NCBI GenBank assembly: GCA_004144595.1 | Contig: SEEM01000016.1 | Span: 1-64,000 of the forward strand | Direction: 5' to 3' | Length of the DNA stretch: 64,000 nucleotides | From: Hyphomicrobiales bacterium | GTDB taxonomy: Bacteria; Pseudomonadota; Alphaproteobacteria; Rhizobiales; Beijerinckiaceae | Shown: positions 52,159-61,428 of the stretch, one piece after another | Position numbering within the stretch: the stretch's first letter is position 1 | How the letters are laid out: every line of letters starts with the position of its first letter | Program-made: the position numbers and the translations under genes | The notes under the pieces: generated by a model | What the model was told of the DNA's origin: nothing | Database searches by the model: none | What the model saw: only the letters and a program-made list of their open reading frames with translations

Positions 52159-53925
52159 ATGAAGGGCAGGATTCGACGCTGGCTGGGCGCCCGACATACG
52201 GTGGAAGACATCCCCGCGGCGCCGCTGCCGGTCGAGGACGCAGCGTCCCGTCAGGTGACCGTGCTGCCCTATGACGCGTCCGCGCACGACGCGGTCAATG
52301 ATATCGAGCGCGACATCCTGCTCGCGATGCGGCGCCTGACGAAGGAACTAGGTGAGGTCGAGCAGCGCTCGGCCGATTCGGAGAGCGGTTCGCGCACCAT
52401 CCTCGAGAATGCCGGCAGCATGCGCATGGCCGTCGGGGCCGCAAGCGAGAACGCCTCCGCTCTTGCTGTGGCGACCCAGCAGGTCTCTCAGGCGGCCGAG
52501 CAGGTCGATGGCGCGATGGTCGATGTCCGCGACAAGCTCGACGCCGCGGTCTCGCGGGCCGGCGAGGCCGCACTGATGCTGGACGGCCTGGCCGAGGCGA
52601 CCGGGGAAATTCGCGGCATCGTCGATTCGATCGCCGAGATCGCGCGCCAGACCAATCTCCTGGCGCTCAACGCGGCGATCGAGGCCGCTCGCGCCGGCGA
52701 GGCGGGGCGCGGCTTCGGCGTCGTCGCGCACGAGGTGAAGTCCCTGGCCGTGGAAGTCAGCGACGCGGTCGGCCATATCCGTGCGCGCGTCGACCGTCTG
52801 ACCCGCGCTGCCCAGAACTCGACCGGCATCGTCAAGGACACCTTGCAGATCGTGCGGGACGTCAACCCGATCATGGCGACGATCGGGCGCGCGTCGCAGG
52901 AACAGGCGAGTTCCACTGCGGAACTCTCACGCAGCGCGCAGGAGGCCGCCCTCTTCGTCGAGGGCGTCGCGCGCCGCGCCGACGAGATCGACCGCATCGC
53001 GCATGAAACGGTCGCGGAGAACGAGCGCGCCCGCCGGGCCACGCAGAAGGGCAGCCGTCTGGTCGGCAACATGCTTCGGCGCTTCAAGCCCGTGCTGCGC
53101 CATTCGGCTTTCGCCGACAGGCGCCGCTTCGACCGTTTCCCGACGGCGCGCAGCGCCCATCTCGTCGTCGACAGTGCCGATATGTCCGGCCCCCTCCTCG
53201 ACCTCGGCCGGGGTGGAGCCTTGCTGGCCGCCTCGCATCAGGCCCGCTTGCCCGTCGGCGGCGCGGGCGTGGTCACGATCGAAGGCCTGCCGCCGCTGGC
53301 TTGCCGCATGACGGATATCAGCGAGCATGGTCTTCATCTCGCCTTCGCTGGAGACGCTGCAGCCGGCTGCGGCGAGCTAGCGGGCATGATCGAGGAAATC
53401 GAGCGCTCCTGGCGCCCGCTGATCGAGCGTGCCCAGGATTTCGCCCGCGAGATCGCCGCCGCGATGGAAGAGGCCATCGATCGCGGGCTGCTCTCCGAGC
53501 ACGATCTGTTCGACCTTCGCTACGTACCGGTGCCCGAAAGCGAGCCGCGGCAATATCTGAGTCCGAGCTTGCCGGCGCTTGAGACTCTGCTGCCGCCGCT
53601 GCTCGCCGGCGCGCTGGGCTCCGACCAGCGGCTGGTGCTTGCCCTGCCGACCGACCGCAACGGGTATGTGCCGGTTCATCACGCTGCCTGGTCCCGGCCA
53701 CCGCGCCCCGACGATCCCGTCTGGAACGCGTCTCATGCCCGCAACCGGCGGATCGTCGACAGCCGCGTGGGCCTGAGCGCTGGACGTTCCATCCGTCCCT
53801 TCCTCATCCAGCTCAGCCGGCACGAACACGAGGATGGCCGGGCTGAGTTGCTGAGCGAGGTCAACGCACCGTTGCGCATCCGCGGCCGACATTGGGGCGG
53901 CGTTCGGATGGCTTACCGGCTTTGA
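52159..53925 (+). CDS. Soluble methyl-accepting chemotaxis protein with PilZ and C-terminal sensor domain
   Basis: A cytoplasmic chemoreceptor of 588 residues with no membrane segment. A short helical lead precedes the signalling domain, whose hairpin tip IARQTNLLALNAAIEAARAG lies at 161-180. A PilZ-like domain follows (about 318-410) with R322-x3-R326 and D348-x-G-x-x-G, where the usual Ser of the c-di-GMP motif is Gly. The C-terminal ~130 residues, with DRNGYVPVHH, NRRIVDSRVGL and GRHWGGVRMAY, match a sensor module I remember from other receptors. Signalling helices first and sensor last is the reverse of the common order. It may couple c-di-GMP or redox state to motility. Confidence 0.9.
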   Translation: MKGRIRRWLGARHTVEDIPAAPLPVEDAASRQVTVLPYDASAHDAVNDIERDILLAMRRLTKELGEVEQRSADSESGSRTILENAGSMRMAVGAASENASALAVATQQVSQAAEQVDGAMVDVRDKLDAAVSRAGEAALMLDGLAEATGEIRGIVDSIAEIARQTNLLALNAAIEAARAGEAGRGFGVVAHEVKSLAVEVSDAVGHIRARVDRLTRAAQNSTGIVKDTLQIVRDVNPIMATIGRASQEQASSTAELSRSAQEAALFVEGVARRADEIDRIAHETVAENERARRATQKGSRLVGNMLRRFKPVLRHSAFADRRRFDRFPTARSAHLVVDSADMSGPLLDLGRGGALLAASHQARLPVGGAGVVTIEGLPPLACRMTDISEHGLHLAFAGDAAAGCGELAGMIEEIERSWRPLIERAQDFAREIAAAMEEAIDRGLLSEHDLFDLRYVPVPESEPRQYLSPSLPALETLLPPLLAGALGSDQRLVLALPTDRNGYVPVHHAAWSRPPRPDDPVWNASHARNRRIVDSRVGLSAGRSIRPFLIQLSRHEHEDGRAELLSEVNAPLRIRGRHWGGVRMAYRL

Positions 53926-53960
53926 GGTATCGCGCCTGACCCTCTGATCCGGAACCACCC

Positions 53961-54014
53961 GTCGTCCCGTGCGCGCTGCGGCATGTGAATGCCGCTGCGC
54001 AGACACGGGATGAC
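53961..54014. repeat. Palindromic intergenic repeat (family 4)
   Basis: The outer arms gtcgtcccgtg and cacgggatgac and inner arms gctgcggcat and atgccgctgc enclose a 4-base centre. It lies between the convergent chemoreceptor and the gene at 54024 and can form a stem of about 22 bp with few mismatches, so it probably ends both transcripts. Confidence 0.75.
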
Positions 54015-54023
54015 AGCGCTGCC

Positions 54024-54788
54024 TTACAAGCGATCCCAGCTCACGCTGACCGCCAGCTTCTGGAAGGCGTCCTTCCAAAGCGTCGCTGCCTGTTCGAGCC
54101 GCGCGGCGTCGTAGACGCCCTGGACCTGATGGACGCTCAGCTCCCAGCCCGCTACCCCCGGATCCTGCCAGACCTTGCCGAGCAGCCGCCGCAGGCGTTC
54201 GGGATCGCGCGCCCCGCTGCCATTGCCGAACATCGTGAACTGGGTCGAGTTCTGCAGCATGTCGGAGACCAGCATGATCTTGCGGTCTCCGGTCGGGACG
54301 CGGTTCTCGCGCCGTGAGGCGACATCGCCGATCGCCTCGACGATCGGCGACTGATTGCCCTTACCGGGCTGGGTCAGCACGGTCAGCGCATCGTCCAGCG
54401 GGCGGCCGAATTTTTCGACCCATTTGACGTATTCGCGGCGCGGGTTGCCGATCAGCTCGCTCGCGGTCTTGCCGGGATTGCAGAGCGAGACCAGAGACGG
54501 GAAGCCGGGCTCGAACACGTCGTTGAACACGTAGATCGACAGCATCCGGTCGGTCGGCAGTTCGTCGCCGACCTGCTTCACCAGCGCCTTCAGCCGCTTC
54601 GCCTGCACTTCGCTCCACGGGTCGCTTTTGTCCACGAGGATCAGCGTGTGCCCGACGGGCCCGGTCTTCGGGCACAGGGTCTCCTGGTCGCGTGGCGGGC
54701 CGCGCAGCAGGGAAGGCGCCGCGAAGAAGCCGACGAGGCCAAGCCCGGCGAGTACGGAGGCGACGATCGCCCAGTTCTCGGTCTTCAT
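54024..54788 (-). CDS. Membrane-anchored protein with vWA-like features, unknown function
   Basis: A 254-residue protein with one N-terminal membrane segment (about 7-25) and a periplasmic remainder. GHTLILVDKSDPWSEVQAKRLKAL is similar to a von Willebrand A strand with a DxSxxW-like site, and RKIMLVSDMLQNSTQFTMF resembles a later vWA strand, so a divergent vWA fold is likely. I do not recognise a named family. It is the last gene of a three-gene run (56857 to 54024) and starts 10 bp after its neighbour, with aaggtcggag as ribosome site. Confidence 0.8.
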   Translation of the reverse strand: MKTENWAIVASVLAGLGLVGFFAAPSLLRGPPRDQETLCPKTGPVGHTLILVDKSDPWSEVQAKRLKALVKQVGDELPTDRMLSIYVFNDVFEPGFPSLVSLCNPGKTASELIGNPRREYVKWVEKFGRPLDDALTVLTQPGKGNQSPIVEAIGDVASRRENRVPTGDRKIMLVSDMLQNSTQFTMFGNGSGARDPERLRRLLGKVWQDPGVAGWELSVHQVQGVYDAARLEQAATLWKDAFQKLAVSVSWDRL

Positions 54789-54798
54789 GCTCCGACCT

Positions 54799-56268
54799 TT
54801 AACGCGGCATTGCGGCGAAATCCTCCGCCGCCTGTTTCTGGGCCGCTTCATCCTGATCGAAGGCTTCGCGCCCGGCCTGAACGGCCTTGAGCTTCACCTG
54901 CTCGATCTCGCCGGCAAGGTCGACACCGCGCAGCAGCACCAGCCGATCCTTGAGCTTGGCCTCGATCAGCGCGGGCATGCTTGTGAGCTGTTGCTCGAAA
55001 TCGTCGATCTGGCGCCGGGCGGCAACATATTCCGGCAGCTCCGCCGGTTGGTCTATCTCCGCCAGGTTGAGCGATTGCGTGAAATAGGCCGGGGCGAGAT
55101 CGGTGCGGACCCGGAGATTGGCCTCGCGATATTGCATCATCGCCGCGTCCTTGGCGGCGCGCAGTTGTCCAAGCCGTGAGAGATAGAGGTCGCGCGCCTT
55201 CTCGGCCGAGGCTTTCACACCCTGCAGCTTGCCGAGCTCGTCGCGGCAATCCTCACGGAAGCCATCGACCTGGGTCCGGATCGCTTCCAGCTCCGGCAGA
55301 AGCTCGGCGTCCAGCCGGCGCCGCTCCTCCTCGACCGCGCTCCAGCGCTGGCGCCAGCGCTTATAGGCGGTGGCATGGCCGGGATAGGTGCCGAAGGCGG
55401 TGTAGCCCTTGCTGGCCGAAACGAAGGCGACAAGGCAGCCGATGATGACGAGAGCGACCGATTTGATGTCGTAGATCGCGAACGGGTTCTCCATCATCCG
55501 CGGCATCACCTGGAAGGAGCGCGCATCCGGGTTGGCGATCAGCATCTCCCGGTAGTGCCCGACCGCGAGGTTGAACAGCACGATCAGCCCGATCATCCCG
55601 GCATAGGCCGGCAGCGCCCAGAACAGGTGCGAACTCTTCACATGCTGGCAATAGCGCGCGGGGCCAACGCCCATGAAAAAGCCGAGCGCGACGTTCAGCG
55701 CCGAGATGATCACGGCAGTCGCCGCGCCGCCGACCAGGCCGAAATCGCTGGCCTCGGCGAAGAAATTGCCGTTGAGCAGGCTTTCGATCACCAGCGGCAC
55801 GACCAGGAAGAACAGGATGAACTGCCACTTGTCGAGTTTGGGATCGGCCCGGCGCTTGTTCTCGTAATTGAAGAAGGCGTATTCGCGCTTGGCCCGGAGC
55901 GCATCGTAGACGCGCTGCTCCAGCTCGCCGCCATGCTTGTTCAGCATCGCGCGCATCGTCGCCTCGACGCCGCTCACGCGGCCTTCGAAACGCTGCTGTG
56001 TGAACAATTCGCGCCGGCTGACGATCTCGGCCTGGATGGCGTTGAGGCTTGCCGCCGCTTCCTGCCGCAGCATGGCGAAATGCTCGCGCGCCCGGGCGAT
56101 GAGCGTCTGCTCGGTCTGGGAGAGCATCGTCGCGTGGGCGGGCGGCTGGTTCTCGACGGCGTCGCCGGCACCGTGATGTCCGGCCTTGACCGCCTCGGCG
56201 AGATGATGCGCGGTCGGCGCGGCGCTCATCCGCACAGCCCGCAAGGCTGCGCCGTCGTCATTCGCCAT
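54799..56268 (-). CDS. Multi-pass membrane protein with coiled coils, unknown function
   Basis: A 489-residue protein. The soluble N-part (1-160) is helical (ARAREHFAMLRQEAAASLNAIQ). Four membrane segments follow (about 165-185, 195-215, 230-255 and 275-300). A long helical part rich in Glu, Arg and Ala (310-430) and a last helix follow. The sequence FEQQLTSMPALIEAKLKDRLVLLRGVDL is probably coiled coil. No enzyme motif is seen. It overlaps the preceding four-helix gene by 11 bp and is followed by the vWA-like gene, so the three products likely form one membrane complex. A later ATG at 56229 is possible. Confidence 0.8.
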   Translation of the reverse strand: MANDDGAALRAVRMSAAPTAHHLAEAVKAGHHGAGDAVENQPPAHATMLSQTEQTLIARAREHFAMLRQEAAASLNAIQAEIVSRRELFTQQRFEGRVSGVEATMRAMLNKHGGELEQRVYDALRAKREYAFFNYENKRRADPKLDKWQFILFFLVVPLVIESLLNGNFFAEASDFGLVGGAATAVIISALNVALGFFMGVGPARYCQHVKSSHLFWALPAYAGMIGLIVLFNLAVGHYREMLIANPDARSFQVMPRMMENPFAIYDIKSVALVIIGCLVAFVSASKGYTAFGTYPGHATAYKRWRQRWSAVEEERRRLDAELLPELEAIRTQVDGFREDCRDELGKLQGVKASAEKARDLYLSRLGQLRAAKDAAMMQYREANLRVRTDLAPAYFTQSLNLAEIDQPAELPEYVAARRQIDDFEQQLTSMPALIEAKLKDRLVLLRGVDLAGEIEQVKLKAVQAGREAFDQDEAAQKQAAEDFAAMPR

Positions 56269-56857
56269 GGGCGGCTCGCATCAGGAAATGGCGGGCATCG
56301 ACGATATCGGCCCAGAAATCGCGGAAGCCGGGATAGGCCGGGCGCAGATAGGCGCGCTTGAACCAGATCGTCAGCGTCAGCAGCCCGCAGAGGCCGAGGA
56401 TCGGCAGGGTTGCGCCCGCAAGAGCTGGAATTCCCTCGGAAGCGAGGTGCGAGGCCATCAACGCCAGCCCGATCGCGCTCGCGATCCCCAGCAGGGCCAG
56501 GACGCAATGACGCCCGGTATCGTAGGCAAGTTGCAGGACCGCGGTCATCATCAGGATGGCGAAGGCCGCGCAGAGTTCGAGCACCGCAATCCCTGCGATG
56601 GTTGCCGCGATGCCGGCCACGAGCCCGGTCCGGGAGGCCGGCAAGAGCACGAGAAAGACACTGCGCGCCGAGGACCACGCCAGGAACAGGCAGAACAGCA
56701 ACGTCGCGAAGAGCATCATGGCGATGAGGGGCAGGGCACGTCGCAGCCGCATGGCCATGATGGCAAGCCGGGCCGCGTGCGTCTGCCTGACGGCGCCGTC
56801 GATCGCACTCACGGCCGCCTTGATCCGGCGGCCCATCGCCTTGAACTGTGACCGCAT
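56258..56857 (-). CDS. Four-to-five-helix membrane protein, first gene of the unassigned operon
   Basis: A 199-residue protein with hydrophobic segments near 45-65, 75-100, 105-125 and 130-165. The N-terminus is basic (KAMGRRIKAAV) and the C-terminus ends AYLRPAYPGFRDFWADI. There is no recognised domain. The ATG at 56857 has a strong gggtggag ribosome site. The stop lies inside the next gene. Gene order, overlap and shared membrane character suggest that it works with the two proteins downstream. Confidence 0.78.
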   Translation of the reverse strand: MRSQFKAMGRRIKAAVSAIDGAVRQTHAARLAIMAMRLRRALPLIAMMLFATLLFCLFLAWSSARSVFLVLLPASRTGLVAGIAATIAGIAVLELCAAFAILMMTAVLQLAYDTGRHCVLALLGIASAIGLALMASHLASEGIPALAGATLPILGLCGLLTLTIWFKRAYLRPAYPGFRDFWADIVDARHFLMRAAHGE

Positions 56858-56932
56858 GCAACTCCACCCGTCACGGGGACGGTGACCGCATTCGGCCGAA
56901 GGGTCAAGCAAAGGGCGGTCGCTCCGGCAGGT

Positions 56933-57961
56933 TCAGCCGCCGGTCACGCTCATGTGCCGGCTGACCGCAGGCCCGTTATGGCGGCGGTCGATGATGAAAT
57001 CGTGCCCCTTCGGCTTGCGCGCGATCGCCTCGTCCATGGCGCGGAAGAGCAGGGCGTCGTCCTGCGAGGCCCGGACCGGTGCGCGCAGATCGGCGGCGTC
57101 CTCCTGGCCGAGGCACATATAGAGCGTTCCGGTGCAGGTCAGGCGCACGCGGTTGCAGCTTTCGCAGAAATTATGGGTCAGCGGCGTGATGAAGCCGACG
57201 AGCCCGCCCGTCTCCTTGACGCGGACATATCGCGCCGGTCCGCCGGTGCGATAGGGATCGTCCACGAGCGTGTACTTGTCCATCAGCCGCCCGCGCACGA
57301 CCGAAAGCGGCAGGTACTGGTCGACGCGGCCGGCCTCGATCTCGCCCATCGGCATGACCTCGATCAGGGTCAGGTCCATACCGAGCCCGTGCGACCACAG
57401 CATCAGATGCTCGATCTCGTCGTCGTTCACGCCCTTCAGCGCGACCGCGTTGATCTTGACCCGCATGCCGGCCTTGCGTGCGGCCTCGATGCCGGCAAGC
57501 ACGACGTTCAGGTCGCCCCGGCGGGTGATCGCGCGGAACTTGTCGGGGTCGAGCGTGTCGATCGAGACATTGATCCGGCGCACGCCATAGCCTGCCATTT
57601 CGGCAGCATAGCGATGCAGCAGCGAGCCGTTGGTGGTCAGCGTCAATTCGTCCAGCGCGCCCGAGGTGAGATGGCGCGAGAGCGAGCGGAACAGGCTCAT
57701 GATGTCGCGGCGCACCAGGGGCTCGCCACCGGTCAGGCGCAATTTGCGGGTCCCGCGCGCGACGAAGGCGCTGGCGATCCGGTCGAGCTCTTCCAGCGTC
57801 AGCAGCTCCTTGCGCGGCAGGAATTGCATGTCCTCGGACATGCAATAGACGCAGCGGAAATCGCAGCGATCCGTCACCGAGATGCGCAGATAGGAGATCT
57901 TGCGGCCGAACGGATCGACCAAAGGCTGCCGCGTCAGCGGCTTCATGTCGTCGAGCAGCAC
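56933..57961 (-). CDS. moaA: GTP 3',8-cyclase MoaA (molybdenum cofactor synthesis)
   Basis: MoaA is a radical-SAM enzyme that, with MoaC, turns GTP into cyclic pyranopterin monophosphate. The 343 residues carry the SAM cluster triad Cys33, Cys37, Cys40 (CDFRCVYC) and the GTP-side second cluster in [19 protein letters not shown]. The C-terminal double Gly of the family is the very end (TGG). The GTG at 57961 is placed five bases after gtgagg. An ATG at 57946 is the alternative, and the frame is open to 58066 without family similarity. No other moa gene is in the window. Confidence 0.95.
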   Translation of the reverse strand: MLLDDMKPLTRQPLVDPFGRKISYLRISVTDRCDFRCVYCMSEDMQFLPRKELLTLEELDRIASAFVARGTRKLRLTGGEPLVRRDIMSLFRSLSRHLTSGALDELTLTTNGSLLHRYAAEMAGYGVRRINVSIDTLDPDKFRAITRRGDLNVVLAGIEAARKAGMRVKINAVALKGVNDDEIEHLMLWSHGLGMDLTLIEVMPMGEIEAGRVDQYLPLSVVRGRLMDKYTLVDDPYRTGGPARYVRVKETGGLVGFITPLTHNFCESCNRVRLTCTGTLYMCLGQEDAADLRAPVRASQDDALLFRAMDEAIARKPKGHDFIIDRRHNGPAVSRHMSVTGG

Positions 57962-58171
57962 GTCTGCCTCACGTTCCCACACTGTGGGGCGGCTGGTCCG
58001 CGCAGGATGCGGGCACGCCTTCACATTGCTATACCATGACATTGGCACTGCCCCCGCGAAGGTCAAGCGCCAGCATCGGACCGAAAGTGGATTCCGCTTT
58101 TCGGATCAATCCTATGCGATGAAGGATCGAGGATCCAACCGGTCACAACCTTGCGAGGACCAACACCGCTC

Positions 58172-58531
58172 ATGTCACATTGGCCGACCGAACTGCGCCT
58201 CTCCAGGGACCGCCGGACTTTACATGTCGCCTTCGAAGACGGCGCGAGCTTCGCCTTGCCGGCAGAACTTCTGCGCGTCGAAAGCCCCTCGGCGGAGGTC
58301 CAGGGCCACCATCCCAGCCAGAAGACGATCGTGCCCGGAAAGGCCGCAGTCGAAATCCTCACTGTCGAGCCGGTCGGCCATTACGCGGTCAGGCTCGGCT
58401 TTGACGACATGCACGAGACCGGCATCTACGCTTGGGACTATCTGCGCGAGCTCGGCGAGCAGGGCGAGGAGAAGATGCGCGCCTATGTCGCGGCGCTGGC
58501 CGAGAAGGGCTTGTCGCGCGACAGGCGATAG
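58172..58531 (+). CDS. DUF971 protein
   Basis: A 119-residue protein of the DUF971 family, a small domain also found at the N-terminus of gamma-butyrobetaine hydroxylase. WPTELRLSRDRRTLHVAFEDGASFALPAELLRVESPSAE and the closing GYYAVRLGFDDMHETGIYAWDYL-like stretch (here GHYAVRLGFDD, TGIYAWDYLREL) are clear. A role in Fe-S or metal handling has been suggested for the family. The ATG follows gcgaggacc at a rather long distance. It is divergent from moaA with a gap of about 210 bp. Confidence 0.9.
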   Translation: MSHWPTELRLSRDRRTLHVAFEDGASFALPAELLRVESPSAEVQGHHPSQKTIVPGKAAVEILTVEPVGHYAVRLGFDDMHETGIYAWDYLRELGEQGEEKMRAYVAALAEKGLSRDRR

Positions 58532-58625
58532 GGCGAAGAGCGGAGGCTTTGCTTTGCCGCCGGGCACGTTTCTGCCGGCGATGCCGAGCTGACCGGCACC
58601 GAAACTGCGCCCAGGACGACCGGAC

Positions 58626-59480
58626 TCACAAAGCTGCGACGGGCCGCTCGACCACGAGATTGGCCGGCTCGAAGCACATCAGCCGCTTCCACTCATGCAG
58701 GCCGGCGGAGCCATGTTCCATGGCGCCGTACATCAGCCAGCGCAGGCCCTGTGTTTCCGGTGCCTGACGGTCCAGCAGCCAGCGGGTCGTTTCGATGAAC
58801 AGGAGCTTCATCGCGCCCGCTCGCAGGTAGTCGCCATGGCACATGATGTCATGCGTGCGGCAGAGGTCGCCGACGCGCCTCAGGGAGAGATGGGCAATCA
58901 GCCGCGGGCCGCTCTCTTCCTGCACGAAGGCACCCCAGGCCATCGTCCAATGGGTGGGGCAGGGCGGCGGCGCTGGCGCTTCCCCTGTATCGGCGGTCGC
59001 CGCCTTAGCGTGGAACCACGCGCTCAGCACCGGCCCGCCCGAGCGAAAGCGCTTGGAGGCTCCGATCGCCGAGATGCTCGCCACGTAGCTCTCGGGGCGG
59101 ATCGGTGCACAGGTGATGCCGAGGCGCGCCGCCTTCTTCGCCGCCCGCGGGACATTGCCGTGCGAACGCTTCGATACGGCGCGCAGATAGCTGTCGGCGG
59201 TGGGGTAGCGTTCCATGTCGAGCAGCATGGCCGTCGGCACGCCCCGGCGCCGGAAGCCTGTCCGTGGGGCGTTGCGGCGGTGAAAACGGATCGCGTCGTC
59301 GATCAGGAGCTCACAGAGCGAATGTTCGCAGCAATGGAGCGCCTCGGGATGGATATGGACGACCGGCAGAAAGGCGCCGGGTTGGAGGGCATAGTCCCGC
59401 AGCCGCGACTTGCGCGTCGCGGATTGCCATGGGTCCAGCAGGTGATGCAGCCGGCTGGTGAGGAAGCTGGCAAGCGCCAT
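58626..59480 (-). CDS. FemAB/GNAT-like acyltransferase, unassigned
   Basis: A 284-residue soluble protein. YLRAVSKRSHGNVPRAAKKAARLG resembles the basic helix of FemAB-type and related GNAT-fold aminoacyl- or acyltransferases. AGAMKLLFIETTRWLLDR and LRWLMYGAMEHG could be the later strands. I do not recognise a named family. The upstream extension to 59840 overlaps the L,D-transpeptidase and is Arg/Pro-rich, so it is rejected. It lies downstream of the transpeptidase terminator on the same strand and is probably its own unit. Confidence 0.72.
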   Translation of the reverse strand: MALASFLTSRLHHLLDPWQSATRKSRLRDYALQPGAFLPVVHIHPEALHCCEHSLCELLIDDAIRFHRRNAPRTGFRRRGVPTAMLLDMERYPTADSYLRAVSKRSHGNVPRAAKKAARLGITCAPIRPESYVASISAIGASKRFRSGGPVLSAWFHAKAATADTGEAPAPPPCPTHWTMAWGAFVQEESGPRLIAHLSLRRVGDLCRTHDIMCHGDYLRAGAMKLLFIETTRWLLDRQAPETQGLRWLMYGAMEHGSAGLHEWKRLMCFEPANLVVERPVAAL

Positions 59481-59538
59481 GGGGTCGTCGTTCCGGGCTG
59501 GGCAGCGTTCGCCGCCGGGCGGGCTGGTCCAACGAAAA

Positions 59539-59560
59539 AGGCCGGCGTCGCCGCCGGCCT
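59539..59560 (-). terminator. Rho-independent terminator of the L,D-transpeptidase gene
   Basis: The arms aggccggcg and cgccggcct form a 9-bp stem with a 4-base loop. On the minus strand a T-run follows (aaaaa at 59535-59539 on the plus strand). It starts 22 bp past the stop. Confidence 0.85.
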
Positions 59561-59581
59561 CGTTCCAACCCCGCGTTCTAC

Positions 59582-60160
59582 TTAGCGGGCGACCACGACC
59601 CGGGTGCCGACCTTGGCGCGCTCGTAGAGGTCGATCACGTCCTCGTTCAGCATGCGGATGCAGCCCGAGGAAACGGCCTGGCCGATCGTTTCCGGCTCGT
59701 TCGAGCCGTGGATGCGGTAGAGGGTCGAGCCGAGATAGAGCGCGCGGGCGCCCATCGGGTTGTCCGGCCCGCCCGCCATGAAGCGCGGCAGGTCGGGGCG
59801 GCGCTTCAGCATCTGGGCCGGCGGCGTCCATGTCGGCCATTCCTGCTTGCGCGAGATGGTCTGGGTGCCTGCCCAGTCGAAGCCGGGGCGGCCGACGCCG
59901 ACGCCGTAGCGCATCGCCTTGCCGTCAGACATCACGAAATAGAGGCGGCGCTCGGTGGAGTCGATCACGATCGTGCCGGGCCGCTGCTTCGTCGGATAGT
60001 CGACGATTTCGCGCGGAATGGCGGTGGCCTGGGCCTTGGCCGGATCCACGTACTGGACCAGCGGCTGACGGGTGAGAGGGTCGATCTCGGCTCGGGCGGC
60101 AGAGCCCAGGGCGAGCAGGCCAAGGCCGGCGAGCAGGGCCGGACGGAGAGAGCGGATCAT
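59582..60160 (-). CDS. L,D-transpeptidase (YkuD domain)
   Basis: A periplasmic cell-wall enzyme of 192 residues that makes 3-3 cross-links or attaches proteins to peptidoglycan. The signal peptide ends near SAARAE. The active site is HGSNEPETIGQAVSSGC, with His151 and nucleophile Cys167, followed by IRMLNEDVIDLYE. The ~35 residues after the signal ([13 protein letters not shown]) are the usual lead of the ErfK/YbiS-like group in Hyphomicrobiales. The ATG follows ccgaggttttcac. It ends at a good terminator. Confidence 0.93.
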   Translation of the reverse strand: MIRSLRPALLAGLGLLALGSAARAEIDPLTRQPLVQYVDPAKAQATAIPREIVDYPTKQRPGTIVIDSTERRLYFVMSDGKAMRYGVGVGRPGFDWAGTQTISRKQEWPTWTPPAQMLKRRPDLPRFMAGGPDNPMGARALYLGSTLYRIHGSNEPETIGQAVSSGCIRMLNEDVIDLYERAKVGTRVVVAR

Positions 60161-60340
60161 CGTGAAAACCTCGGGAGATCGGTGGCGCTGGGCACGAAGT
60201 TGACACGGAAAAGTCAACGTCTCCTCAATCTCCTGTCAGAGCGAAAAGTTCCTCGCAATCAGCCGCCCATCACAACCGCGGGAGCATTCGCGCTTTGCGT
60301 TCTCCCGTTGCGCCGCAGCAACAGCGGGAGCGCCTGCAGC

Positions 60341-61276
60341 TCAGCTTCTCAGGACGACGCAGGCGCCGCGATCGGCCTGGATGCGTCTGCATAGCGCCGC
60401 CGCCTCCGCGCGCGAGGCGGCAGGCAGGCGCACGCGGTAGAACGCCCGTGTGCCGCGGCTGCGCAGGCGCGTGCCGATCACCATCGGAGACAGGGCAGCG
60501 ATGATCTCGCGATGGCGGGCGCCGGCCCGCTGGAACGTGGCCAATGCCCGCGCCTTCGAGAAATTGCCGGCGAGCTGGACGCCCCAGGGTGCAAAGGGCG
60601 CTTCCGCGATCGCCGGAAGGGCGGGGCGCGACTGCCGGATCGCGACCAGCGTCGGCGCGCAACTCGCCTGCGGATCGCCGTGACGCGTCGCCGGCGGCAT
60701 CTGTGGCGAGCGTCCGTCACCATTGGCGCGGTCGGTCGCTTCCTCGGCCCAGTCCTCGGCGGTCCTGCCGGTGATCGCAAACACGTAATTCTCGGTTTCG
60801 GCCGGCAGGAAGCGCGCCTGGCCGGCCTTTCGTGCCGCGAGCCAGCCCGCGACGCGATTGGGTCCGCCATTATAGGCAGCCGCGGCAAGGCCCCAGTTGC
60901 CGAAACGGTCGCGCAGTTCGGCCAGGAAATGCGCTGCCTTGGGCACCGCCTGCTCGGGATCGAACGGGTCGACGAGGCCGCGCTCGCGTGCCGTGCCAGG
61001 CATGAACTGCGCAAGGCCCTGCGCGCCGGCCGGGCTGGTCACGCCGGGCCGGAAACTCGATTCCTGGAAGATCAGACGGGTCAGGAAGGCGGCCGGTACG
61101 GATTGCGCCTTCGCCGCGTCGTCGATCAGGCGGCACAGCGCATCCTGGATGCCGGACGATGCCGGCAACGGCTCTTCCGCCGCCTGCGCCGGGCATGACA
61201 GAAGCGCGCAGGCGAGCAGCGCGGCCGCAAAGTCTCGCGATAGGCACAACGAAGGGCGGAAGCGGCCTGGCATCAT
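60341..61276 (-). CDS. Lytic transglycosylase with C-terminal SPOR domain
   Basis: A secreted peptidoglycan lyase of 312 residues. The signal peptide covers about 1-33. The SLT domain has its catalytic Glu72 in FQESSFRPG, then SPAGAQGLAQFMPGTA and AAYNGGPNRVAGWL. The last ~80 residues (WGVQLAGNFSKARALATFQR to the end) form a SPOR domain, which binds denuded glycan at division sites. So the enzyme is likely directed to the septum. Two ATGs stand in tandem after gagagagccg. Confidence 0.9.
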   Translation of the reverse strand: MMPGRFRPSLCLSRDFAAALLACALLSCPAQAAEEPLPASSGIQDALCRLIDDAAKAQSVPAAFLTRLIFQESSFRPGVTSPAGAQGLAQFMPGTARERGLVDPFDPEQAVPKAAHFLAELRDRFGNWGLAAAAYNGGPNRVAGWLAARKAGQARFLPAETENYVFAITGRTAEDWAEEATDRANGDGRSPQMPPATRHGDPQASCAPTLVAIRQSRPALPAIAEAPFAPWGVQLAGNFSKARALATFQRAGARHREIIAALSPMVIGTRLRSRGTRAFYRVRLPAASRAEAAALCRRIQADRGACVVLRS

Positions 61277-61428
61277 CGGCTCTCTCTGCCATGATTGGCC
61301 GCTTGCGACCATGCGGCGCGCCTTTCGCGTTGTGACGAGGCACTGGCCTGTGCGATGAGGGCGCCGCGCGCTGCCGGCTCGCCGGGAGGCCGCGCTTGGT
61401 TCTGTGAAGTCTCGGAGAGAACGCCGGA

